Of a stretch of 64,000 bases of DNA, positions 49,805-59,463 are shown piece by piece. How positions within the stretch are numbered: the stretch's first letter is position 1; every line of letters begins with the position of its first letter. Below the pieces are notes generated by a model, which saw only the letters and a program-made list of their open reading frames with translations, did no database searches and was not told the DNA's origin. A program made the position numbers and the translations under genes. Location: assembly GCA_903813345.2 (NCBI GenBank), contig CAIIXF020000010.1, forward strand, positions 14,329,181 to 14,393,180, read 5' to 3'. Source of the DNA: Owenia fusiformis (Eukaryota > Annelida > Polychaeta > Sabellida > Oweniidae).

Positions 49805-51152
49805 AATCGTTTTCTTCGGATTACAATGTTTTTTTAACTTTTCAGCATGAATATAGGGTTGGGACCTCAAAACCATGGAATGCCGGAGCGGCACCCTTGG
49901 GCAACTCTCTACAAACCATTTCTTATACCCCCCTAAGAAAATCTACTGGGGGTACTATAAGACACCTTTAAATATCAGACACTAATAAAGATATAGACTT
50001 GACATTTTCAGGAATTAGTTTAAGTATGATGCTTAATCTGTATAGTGAAAATCAAGAAAAAATCTTAATCCGTTGCTATAGCAACAGTAATAGATCACTA
50101 TTAGTTACCTTAGAAATGTATTATTTTGTGGGTTTTCAGCATTTTCTTCATATTCCTGATTCTTAAACTAATTTAAACTATCTGAAGCACATAGCATGAT
50201 TAAAGGTGAAGATAAAATAATTCATCATATCATTTATGTAATATGTCTAACAATTCAGTTGCTATGGCAACACCACTTGATAATCAGGTTCTTACATTTC
50301 ATTTTCTTTAATAAGTATAAAGGTGGTCCAAAATAACACTTTTTCTAAAGGTATGTTCTCTAGCTAAAGAATCTCTTTTAGAAGTAAATAGTCACTTGAA
50401 TTTGTTAAAAATGTATATCTTTCAGTTGTAGAACCCCTCCCCACAGCCCTAACAATGTGATGATTGGTGAAAACTGGCAAAAAAACTTCATTTTCTAGGT
50501 TCAAATTAAGAATGCATTGGGATGCAACACTTATTAGTATTCAAGGAACATCTACTGACTTTGTCTGATATAACAATATGAAGATTTTAATTATTAGATG
50601 ATGGGAAGTATTTTATTTGAAACATTTTAGAATCCTATCCCATAAAAATGTTGAAAAGAGGGTGTGGTCAATTTTACCATTTTCCAGCATTTAAAGTTAG
50701 AAATAAATACAAACCAAGGCTTTGAAACATCTTCAAATGTTAAGTATATAGGACACTATATTTTATATGCTAATCTTGTATTTAGTACAAGTCTGAAATC
50801 CAATGCAATCATACAGTGGAGACTAGCAAGGTTTGCATACAATCCAGACATTGGAATCCTTTACATCCCATTCAGCAGAATCATTTACAATTTAGAGCCA
50901 GTGTTTTGAAAACTAGCTAAAATGTTTATTATTGAAAACTAGCTAAAATGTTTATTATTGAAAACAACTAAAGATGGCTTTCCATTGGTCAACCAAGCAT
51001 CAATATGCATTAAGTCTGACCAGGTTTGCCATTGCTCACAGCTGCAAGTGTAACGTATGAACAGTTGCCGCCAACATTTGGTTCTCAACATTCGTGGTTA
51101 GATTGTCAACTTGCCACTTACTCCAGAAACCACTTACTCAACATACAATATA

Positions 51153-51873
51153 CCAAAGATGCCACTTCACACGAGCACACTCACTCACCCAAAGATGCCA
51201 CCTTACATGAGCACACTCACTCACCCAAAGATGCCACCTTACATGAGCACACTCACTCACCCAAAGATGCCACCTCACACGAGCACACTCACTCACCCAA
51301 AGATGCCACCTTACACGAGCACACTCACTCACCCAAAGATGCCACCTTATACAAACACACTCACTCACCCAAAGATGCCACCTCATACAAGCACACTCAC
51401 TCACCCAAAGATGCCACCTTACACGAGCACACTCACTCATCCAAAGATGCCACCTTACATGAGCACACTCACTCATTCAAAGATGCCACCTTACATGAGC
51501 ACACTCACTCACCCAAAGATGCCACCTTACATGAGCACACTCATTCACCCAAAGATGCCACCTTACATGAGCACACTCACTCACCCAAAGATGCCACCTT
51601 ACATGAGCACACTCATTCACCCAAAGATGCCACCTTACATGAGCACACTCACTCATCCAAAGATGTCACCTTACATGAGCACACTCATTCACCCAAAGAT
51701 GCCACCTTACATGAGCACACTCACTCATCCAAAGATGTCACCTTACACGAGCACACTCACTCACCCAAAGATGCCACCTTATACGAGCACACTCACTCAC
51801 CCAAAGATGCCACCTTACATGAACACACTCACTCATTCAAATATGCCACCTTACACGAGCACACTCACTCACA
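51153..51873 (+). repeat. 36-bp minisatellite, about 20 copies
   Basis: The unit is CCAAAGATGCCACCTTACAT, GAGCACACTCACTCAC. Variation is mostly C/T changes (CACACGAGC, CATCCAAAG, GATGTCACC). Two plus-strand frames and one minus-strand frame stay open across it, giving twelve-residue repeats (KDATLHEHTHSP, PKMPPYMSTLTH, and a minus-strand frame around VSECARVRWHLW). With three frames open by period alone, coding is not supported. Confidence 0.95.
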
Positions 51874-52169
51874 CTAGCTAGCTACTTTCCAACACCTGGC
51901 TCTGATGCTTCATGGTTTTATAAGGATTCTACATATATAGCCGGTATATAGTCACATGATGAGAACTAAGAGCTTTTTGCTTGTGAATGACCCAGCTGAA
52001 CAGCCTGGCTGTCCTGCCTGTAAGGAGTCTTGAATATTTGAAGACATCATCTTTAGTGATTGACATTAATCTTTTTAGCTAGTTTTCAAACACCTGGCTC
52101 TGACGCCTCATAACTTAATAACAAGGACTCTACTATTTGTTCAGATGATGAGAACTACCTGTAAGTGTT

Positions 52170-52900
52170 TTATATAACAGAAACTTTTGCCATGATTTGC
52201 ACATTGATGGCCAAAATGACTGACCCAACACATCAGGATAAAATTGTGCATGATGACCACCAACACCTGACTAATGAGATGATATGCTTTTGTGTTGACT
52301 TTATACCAATGTCCAGATTATGCCAACCTCTCTATTATATGGTTACACTTCATTAGATGTCATTATGATACATCTACTAAATATTAAACTTACATATAGA
52401 ATTGTACTTGTGCAAGGTAACAACCATAGTCTGATTGCTCGGATGAGGAAAATTAATGCTTATAATATTTATACATTATGCCAATGTCTAGACTATGCCA
52501 ACCTCTATTGTAAGATTACATTAGATTTCATTATGATATATGTACTATATCTATATAAAATATACATACAGAGTTGTACTCATTCATGATAACCATCAAA
52601 GTCTGATTGCTCAGATGAGAAAAACTAATGGTTGTAATAATTAGACATTATGCCAATGTCTAGACTATGCCAACCTCTCTACTGTATGATAACATTAAAT
52701 GTCATTATGATACATATACTAGATATAAAACTTACATATTATATAGAACTGTACTCATTCATGATAACCATCATAGTCTCATTGCTCAGATGAGAAAAAC
52801 TAATGGTTGTAATAATTACACATTATGCCAATGTCTAGACTATGCCAACCTCTCTACAGTATGATAACATTAGACTTCATTATGATACATGTACTAGATA
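52170..52900 (+). repeat. ~174-bp tandem repeat, about four units
   Basis: The word ATGCCAATGTCTAGACTATG followed by CCAACCTCT recurs with its CC at 52306 (diverged), 52481, 52653 and 52828. Each unit also has a CATTATGATACAT word and an ATTGCTCAGATGAG word. It lies inside the foldback element. Confidence 0.85.
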
Positions 52901-53861
52901 TAAAACTTAAATATAAAAAAGTGCAGTCTCCTATATACTAGATTATGGTAATGAATGAATTACAATGAATGTGTTTTAAATGCATTGATCTTTTGTCTAA
53001 TGATTGCTGCTAAATGATAAAATTGACCACAACCATATTTTAACATTTTATGGGCTAGTGTTCTAAATTATAAAATACTTTCGAGTGTCAAATAATTAAA
53101 ATCTTCATATTGTAATATCAAGCAAAGTCAGTAGATGGTTTTTGGATACTATTTGATGTTGAATCCCAATGCATTACTAATTTGAACCTAGGAATTGAAT
53201 GTTTTTTGCCTGTTTTCCCCAAATTGTCAAACTTTGGGGCTTTGGTAAGGGAGAAAGATAAAGTTGTAGAATTTTATTTGACTATTTACTTCAGAAGAAA
53301 CATGGTTTCATATTTAAGGTACATAATATTCCAAAAGTGTTATTTTGGACCACCTTTATACTCATTAAAGAAAGTTAAATGTAAGAACCTGATTATCAAG
53401 TGATGTTGCCATAGCAACTGAAATGTTAGACATATTACACAAATGATATGATGAATTGTTTTATCTTCACTTTTAATCATATTATGTGCTTCAGATAGTT
53501 TAAGAATCAAGAATATGAAGACAATTATGAAACCACACAAAATAATGCATTTTTAAGGTAAGCAATAGTGTTCTTTTACTGTTGCTATAGCAACAGATAC
53601 ATATTTTTTCTTAATTTTTGTCATACGGATCAAACATCATACCAAGAATACTTCCTGAAAATTTCAAGTCAATATCATTATTAGTGCCTGAGATATAAAG
53701 GCATCTTATAGTACCCCCTGTAGATTTTATTAGGGGGGTATGAAAAATGCTCTGTAGAGAATTGCCCAAGGGTGCCGCTCCGGCATTCCGTGGTTTTGAG
53801 GTCCCAACCCTATATTCATGCTGAAAAGTTTAAAAAACATTGTAATCCGAAGAAAACGATT

Positions 53862-56365
53862 GATCCTCAAAATACCCCATATTTCTTCCGGACTATAAGG
53901 GATGAGTCAGGATATTAGTGCCCTTTTGGTCATTAAAATGTTTGTGAAATTTGCTTTTTATTGCTGTCTTAGTAATATCTTATGCACTTTTTCCTGAGTT
54001 TTGATGCATAATGAACCCCCGGCTGAGAGTTAAAGAAAGTATCCCAACAAAAAACAGATAGTCATTATCATAGAAAAAACACCTATTGCAACATATTTGA
54101 TATACAAAGTAGAACTAACCATGAAGAATTGAAAAGAAAATGTTTTTGAGATATGTTAAGGTTTTTAATTTTTTTCTAACTCTTGAATTTCCGCCCGTCC
54201 GTCCCTCAGTCTATTCTAAAAATGGCCAACATTTTTATTGCCATAATTGTTTTGAGTTCTCTTAATTCATAAATCCAAAAGTATTACATCAATTTGATGG
54301 AGTACAATATTCTATTGTTAAAGCAATATAGAACGAATATAAGCCAATTTTGTCAAAATATAAGATCTATCATTGTCAACATCACTATCTTACCTTGATA
54401 CTAGGATTAATATAAATGAAGGATATCGGAGATTTCTTATTTTGAAGCCAATTATATAAGTTCAGATAATTTATCATCCGCAATTTAAGATTGTGAACTG
54501 ACCTGAATGATATCATCAAAAAATGTGTACAACCCCTACATTAATTTACATTTAGAGGTCAAAGCCTCATTCTGAATATAGATCACATGACTTATAAATG
54601 GAGAATCAATATTAAGTTAGTGAAGGTCTAACACAATGAAGATTATCAAATCCTTGTAAGTGTACACCATATTGACTGGAGAGCTAATTTGGTCACCCTA
54701 TCATGTTATATATCATTTTGTTCCTTTAAAGAACAAATTTAGTTTCCGTATTGCACATTTCCAGCTATTGTCACCATGGCAGAGCTCATTCCACATGTCT
54801 GTGACAGTCATACACAGAGATACGAAGACAGGATTCATGCAGTAGCTTATAGGAAGGCCAGGGTCCATGTATAATAATAATTATCACTAAAAATGGGAAG
54901 CAAATCTATACAAAGTGAACAAATCACTGGACTGACTTAAATATCCTTACAAAACTGTTTATAAATGACCCCCTACACACATATTTTGGTGGATCATATC
55001 TTTTTCAGGGATACCCCTGAATTCTGAAACTTTCCAATCCTTTGTAACCTTTCATAAGAAACAAAATGATATATAACATGATAGGGTGGCAATGCTACAT
55101 GTATGGGTTTAAAGGGGGTACATACATATGAAACACCCTGTATATAGAAGATAAGCAAGAATATGTTCTCAAACGGCCACTTGGTGTCAGTAGTGTATAA
55201 TGGGAGCTTAAGAGTACGTGATGTACATTACAAGGTATACAAAAAATATCAATTATAATTTAGCACATGTGCACCTATTTGTATTCTTTGTATTAATAAT
55301 GTACAATAAATAAACAATAAAAAAAACATCAATTATTGTCTATTAGCAAAAACTCGATATTGAGATTGTAAAAGGGAAATTAACACAATTTAAGCACACC
55401 TCGAAAATGAGTATTTAATCTTTAAACTAACTGAACAAAATAATATTACCGTATGAATCATACATTTTTAGTACAAAAATATACATAGAATTCAAATATT
55501 TCATCGGGTTACAGTAATATAGACGTGAAAGTCCTTGGTAGTTAAACATGCAAGTCTCATAAAATCTCATAAAAACGACATATCAATGAAAAGATTTTCA
55601 TATAGATACATGCGTTCATTGTATTGGGCTTATTTATTTGATATTCTCTGAAGACATAGCTTGAAATATCCACATTAAAAACATCCATAAATCACCTGAT
55701 ACTGGATATGCGAGAGTAAACTAGAATGTTTTGGATAAATGGTTTATCTTGAGGAATATACCTCTTCTAGAATATGTAGCTATCTCCCGATTGCTAAATA
55801 GTGCCAATAACATCCTTCGTTCAAAGGACTTCATTGGTTACTAATGCATGGGAAGAAGTGAAATACTCTTGGACCAAGGATGGTCAAAAACTCCTCAACA
55901 CAATTCGATTTTCGAGTTTTTTTTAATTTGCGTACTACATTAACAACGGAGCGTTTCATTACCTTAATCCAAATTGAAACGCTCCGGATTAGGTAATGGC
56001 ATCTCATTCAAAACCCAAGAATGACTATGCGACGTAAATGGGTTGTTTTTAAAACCAAAGCTCTCTCATCAAATCGCTTTCTTTATTTCTTACAGATGTG
56101 TAGTCATTGAAATGTTAATGCTGATTTAACAGTACTCTTTGGTAGGCACATCTTCACTGGTATATTTCTATATAACCTTACACATTAAATACAATCAATT
56201 TCACATACAACAAAAATTATACAGAATACACAGGGTATTCACTAGATACTATATACACACCTATGTTAGGTTTGTAATCCTCAATATGCGATTCTGAATT
56301 AATCTTGAATGAAGAATTAAGGATGTGATGAGTGGAACGCCCAGAGACAATAACAAGGCACAGGG
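53862..56365. other. Intergenic sequence, nothing recognised beyond repeat fragments
   Basis: A CCGCCCGTCCGTCC run at about 54191 followed by AAAATGGCCAACATTTTTAT looks like a pearl-like fragment. GAAACACCCTGTATATAG at 55129 is a reversed transposon-end word. Positions 55815-55890 (TTCAAAGGACTTCATT, GAAGAAGTGAAATACTCTTG, GACCAAGGATG) match 60095-60165. No gene. Confidence 0.4.
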
Positions 56366-57168
56366 TAACCCCCCTATCACACCAAACTCGTTCTTACCCG
56401 TTCTTGCCAGTCCTACGAAAACGTCATAAAACGGGCTCAATCTGGCTGTGGTCGGGAAAAATGTCTGAAATAATTAGCTTCTTCGTTCTTAAACAGTCTT
56501 CAATACGTCCTTCTCGTTCGCAGTTCGTTCAGGTCGCACCACGTCGGTGTGCAACGTAGTGGAACGCGTTCCTTAGTCTAGAAGGTCAACATGACCTTAT
56601 TACAGAACGTTATGGTCGCCATCGAATTTTGAATCGATTCAAAATTCTAAAATCACATTCCCGTCTGAGAACGATCATAAAGTTCGTAAATAGACCTTAG
56701 AAAGTTGCAGCTACGTCCATTCCGTTCGCACACAGTTTTGAAGAACGCAGTGGCAACTTGTTTGGTGTGATAGCTATATTTTTGCTAACTCGTTCATAAG
56801 CAGTGTTAAATACGTTCTCAATCAGTTTAAACCCGTTTGCAATTAGTTCTACCTCGTTCTCAACACGTCCTCAGACAATTCAACTCGTTGTTAAAACGTC
56901 CCTAGTAGGATTGAAGTACGACGGTTCCGTTCGTAGTACGTCCAGCTCGTCGTTAGTACGTTGTCACTCGTTCTAATTGTAGAACGTGACGACCACGAGA
57001 ACATTTTGAGCATTGTCTAAGTTCTAGAGGACCTACCCGTTCGAGTACGTTCGATGAAGTTTGTTAATAGATCCCAAACGGTTCTTAGTAGGTCCAGTCC
57101 GTTCGTACACAGTTGAAGCCCGTTTTTGAGAACGTAGTGAGAACTAGTTTGGTGTGATAGTAGGGTTA
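56366..57168 (-). mobile_element. TA-flanked MITE of the CTATCACACCAAAC family, copy 2
   Basis: The left end TAACCCCCCTATCACACCAA and the right end AGTTTGGTGTGATAGTAGGG then TTA are inverted repeats flanked by TA. An extra TTGTTTGGTGTGATAG sits internally at 56759-56774, so this copy may be two elements joined or have an internal duplication; the part after it is full of CGTTCTCA and AGTACG words. It matches 24591-25134 in reverse orientation. Confidence 0.7.
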
Positions 57169-57169
57169 G

Positions 57170-57560
57170 TGGTTTTCCTGGAATTGCGATGACAAGATTT
57201 ATCCAAAAGCTTACAAGATTGTGACCAGAATGCAAGATGGCCTCCGAAAAGTTAATCAGCTCTAGAACTTCTTACCAAGTGACATGTGTGAATTTTTTTT
57301 TTTTTTATAATGTGAAATTTGAAGTAAATCCGTTATGTGGTTTTCTGGAATCGCGATGACAAGATTTATCCAAAAACTTCCAAGATGGCCGCCAAAATGC
57401 AAGATTGCCACAGAAAAATTGATAGGGTCTAGAACTTCTCACCATGTAACAAGTGTGAAAATTTGAAGTAAATCCGTTAGGTAGTTTAGACGCCATCCAC
57501 CCGCCGCACGCTCGTCAAGCTGACGACAATATCGTACCTTTTTAGGTTCGATAAAAACTT
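57170..57560 (+). repeat. Two tandem units of ~150-175 bp and a tail with GACGACAATA
   Basis: GTGGTTTTCYTGGAATYGCG, ATGACAAGATTTATCCAAAA, CAAGATGGCC and AATTTGAAGTAAATCCGTTA recur in the same order starting near 57171 and 57340. The tail (57490-57555) has CGCCATCCACCCGCC, CGTCAAGCTGACGACAATAT and TTTTTAGGTTCGATAAAAA. An interspersed repeat of unknown class with no gene. Confidence 0.65.
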
Positions 57561-57609
57561 ATAAATTACCATGAGTTATATATTGACTGATGGTGCTATT
57601 TTGACACTT

Positions 57610-57745
57610 AAACATGACCTTGGCCTATCGTGACTTCAATTGACCTTTGGGAGCCCTTAATTGCACAAGATGATGTTGACACTTTGACCTTTAGATAGCC
57701 ACAAACTTTGAAGATGACCTTCATAAGTGTTGACCTTGTCAATTA
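57610..57745 (+). promoter_or_regulatory. Cluster of TGACCT words
   Basis: TGACCT, the half-site of nuclear receptors when reversed, occurs five times in about 120 bp (near 57615, 57640, 57682, 57714 and 57730) and again at 58013. It lies about 450 bp beyond the 3' end of the second GPCR. Function is unproven and it may be a repeat remnant. Confidence 0.2.
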
Positions 57746-58187
57746 GTATGTGATTCTTATATAAACCTGCTACTCTTCAACTGACTTTCAACAAGAGTTT
57801 CGGCTGACACTCTCAGGTAACGGTGATATCAACCTTTTTATACCATCGTAATTTTATCACATGCTTCTTTATTCAACTTTGATTTTGAATATCAAAATTA
57901 GTATAGATTTCTATTTATTTAAATAGGTGACGCTTTATTACCAATATATTCATTGGCGAATGGGGGTCAACCCATACCCTTGATGTTTACTCCCATAAAT
58001 CGTCCTCTAAACGTGACCTTTAGCTGAGGTGACTTTACAGCGGGAGCCTTTGCGAAAGCTTTGATTGCTGTGGCAAGTTAGTTTACACTAATAAAGAGCA
58101 TTGATCTGTGAGCCAAACGAACAAAAAGACGGAAAGACAGACGATCAAACGCTTTATATAAAATTCATATAACTTTTGTTAGTTCAT

Positions 58188-59378
58188 TTAATTTACGGCC
58201 ATGCATGTAGTCATTATTTCCGTAGATGTCATCGTTTGTTTCTTATCATTGTCTCCCTTGTCTGGGACTTGCTGATAGTTCTTCACCCGCTTCATTCCTT
58301 TCAACGTATTCAAAACATATCTTATATTGTTGACTAAAGCCTTCCTGAATTGTACTCCTGTAACGAGATAGATGAATATGTTACAGGCGTAATGTGACAG
58401 ACAAATCTCTTCTACAATCTTTCGAATCATGAGATAACTGAAATAACCTTGCCACGAGGAGTCTGTCCTTATTTGGGCATCTGTCAGATTTTTTGTCCTT
58501 TCTGGTAATACGTAGGTCATTGAGTAAACCAAAGTGGCTGGGAGAGTAGTGAAGATCACATAGAATGAGACAGAGAGGAGCATCACAGTTGTGGCAGCCC
58601 AATGTTTATGGTTATCTTGGTGATAAATTAAATCCATATTTTTCAAACGTTTTATCTCCTTTATGACTAAAATATTGAATAAAAGAATTGTCAGAGGTAC
58701 TAGCATGAATATAATAATTTCAGTGCTCCATGTCCAGATAGACCAAATACTACTATTATGGCCGACAACAGCCTCGGGCCTGACGACACACGCTCCGTCA
58801 GAGTACGTCCAGAACCAGGCTTGAACAACGCAGAGGAGAACGCTGAAAACAACCAGGCAGACAATAGCCTTTAGGGCAGTCCGAGGTGTACAGTATCGTT
58901 CCTTTTTGAAAGGATGACATACAGCTATGTAGCGTTCAATTGTGAAGCCCAACACCAATAACGGTGAGAGGTACTGAGGAACAAGATACAAAACGAAGAA
59001 TACTTCACATAACACGGGGTATTTAAGAGGATGAAACCCCCACGCATATTTCAGATCCACTAGGATATGCAACATGAGAAACAGTAAATCAGATATTGCC
59101 AATGTTGCTAAATAGATGGCTGAAGAGTTGTTGCTCCTTATTCGTTTTTCTAGCCATACTTTTGCCGAGAGCGTATTCCCAATAGCTCCTATTACATAAA
59201 ATATTGGCGTGGCAACTCGGTCAATTAATAATGCAGATGGTATAAATATTTCCAAAAGCTCGTGATGTGGATATCTTTGATCAGGACTTGGTATTGTTTC
59301 TGGAGAACTGGAAATGTTGGTCCAAGCGGTTGTCATATTAATCGAGAGGGCATCCAGTGTATAAGAAGTGTTGACCAT
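58188..59378 (-). CDS. Rhodopsin-class GPCR, neuropeptide-receptor-like (paralogue 2)
   Basis: An intronless 396-residue receptor, inverted relative to its paralogue at 47062-48267. N-terminal sequons are at N3, N14 and N21. The landmarks are the same, shifted by two residues: GAIGN (64-68), LAISD (93-97), C124, ERY (148-150), FTTLP (276-280) and NIFIY (333-337). An 82-residue run from NSSAIYLATL to ERYCTP is identical to paralogue 1, as is the 45-residue block covering the third outer loop and helix 7. Differences gather in the N-terminus, the edge of helix 1, the second outer loop (VVRPEAVVGHNSS), the third inner loop and the tail. The exon opens at a splice acceptor (ATTTCCAG, first exonic base 59463), about 85 bases before the ATG, so a 5' non-coding exon is expected at higher coordinates. 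The ligand is unknown. Confidence 0.93.
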   Translation of the reverse strand: MVNTSYTLDALSINMTTAWTNISSSPETIPSPDQRYPHHELLEIFIPSALLIDRVATPIFYVIGAIGNTLSAKVWLEKRIRSNNSSAIYLATLAISDLLFLMLHILVDLKYAWGFHPLKYPVLCEVFFVLYLVPQYLSPLLVLGFTIERYIAVCHPFKKERYCTPRTALKAIVCLVVFSVLLCVVQAWFWTYSDGACVVRPEAVVGHNSSIWSIWTWSTEIIIFMLVPLTILLFNILVIKEIKRLKNMDLIYHQDNHKHWAATTVMLLSVSFYVIFTTLPATLVYSMTYVLPERTKNLTDAQIRTDSSWQGYFSYLMIRKIVEEICLSHYACNIFIYLVTGVQFRKALVNNIRYVLNTLKGMKRVKNYQQVPDKGDNDKKQTMTSTEIMTTCMAVN

Positions 59379-59463
59379 TTTTCAGTTGCTGGCTCAATCG
59401 GTCAGATACGCATTTCCAGACGGATGTTCCTCTCCATGGTTGTCTGACTAGACTAACGAAGTC

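Larger units (their letters stand above)
49805..53861. mobile_element. ~4.06-kb foldback element with ~1-kb inverted arms carrying two tandem arrays
   Basis: The left end AATCGTTTTCTTCGGATTAC and the right end, its mirror, stop at the same base. The arms (about 49805-50850 and 52850-53861) align throughout, for example GGGTTGGGACCTCAAAACCA and GGAATGCCGGAGCGGCACCC on the left against their complements at 53765-53815. Between them lie a 36-bp minisatellite (51153-51873) and about four units of a 174-bp repeat (52170-52900). No transposase-like frame is present. Flanks (AAAGCT and GATCCT) show no obvious target duplication. It sits between the two inverted GPCR genes. It could be a Foldback-type non-autonomous transposon or an inverted duplication. 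Confidence 0.8.

Noticed and set aside
51026-51881. Overlapping 283- and 256-codon frames with histidine- or proline-rich repeats
   Set aside because: They are frames of the 36-bp minisatellite inside a foldback element, and a minus-strand frame is open over part of it as well.
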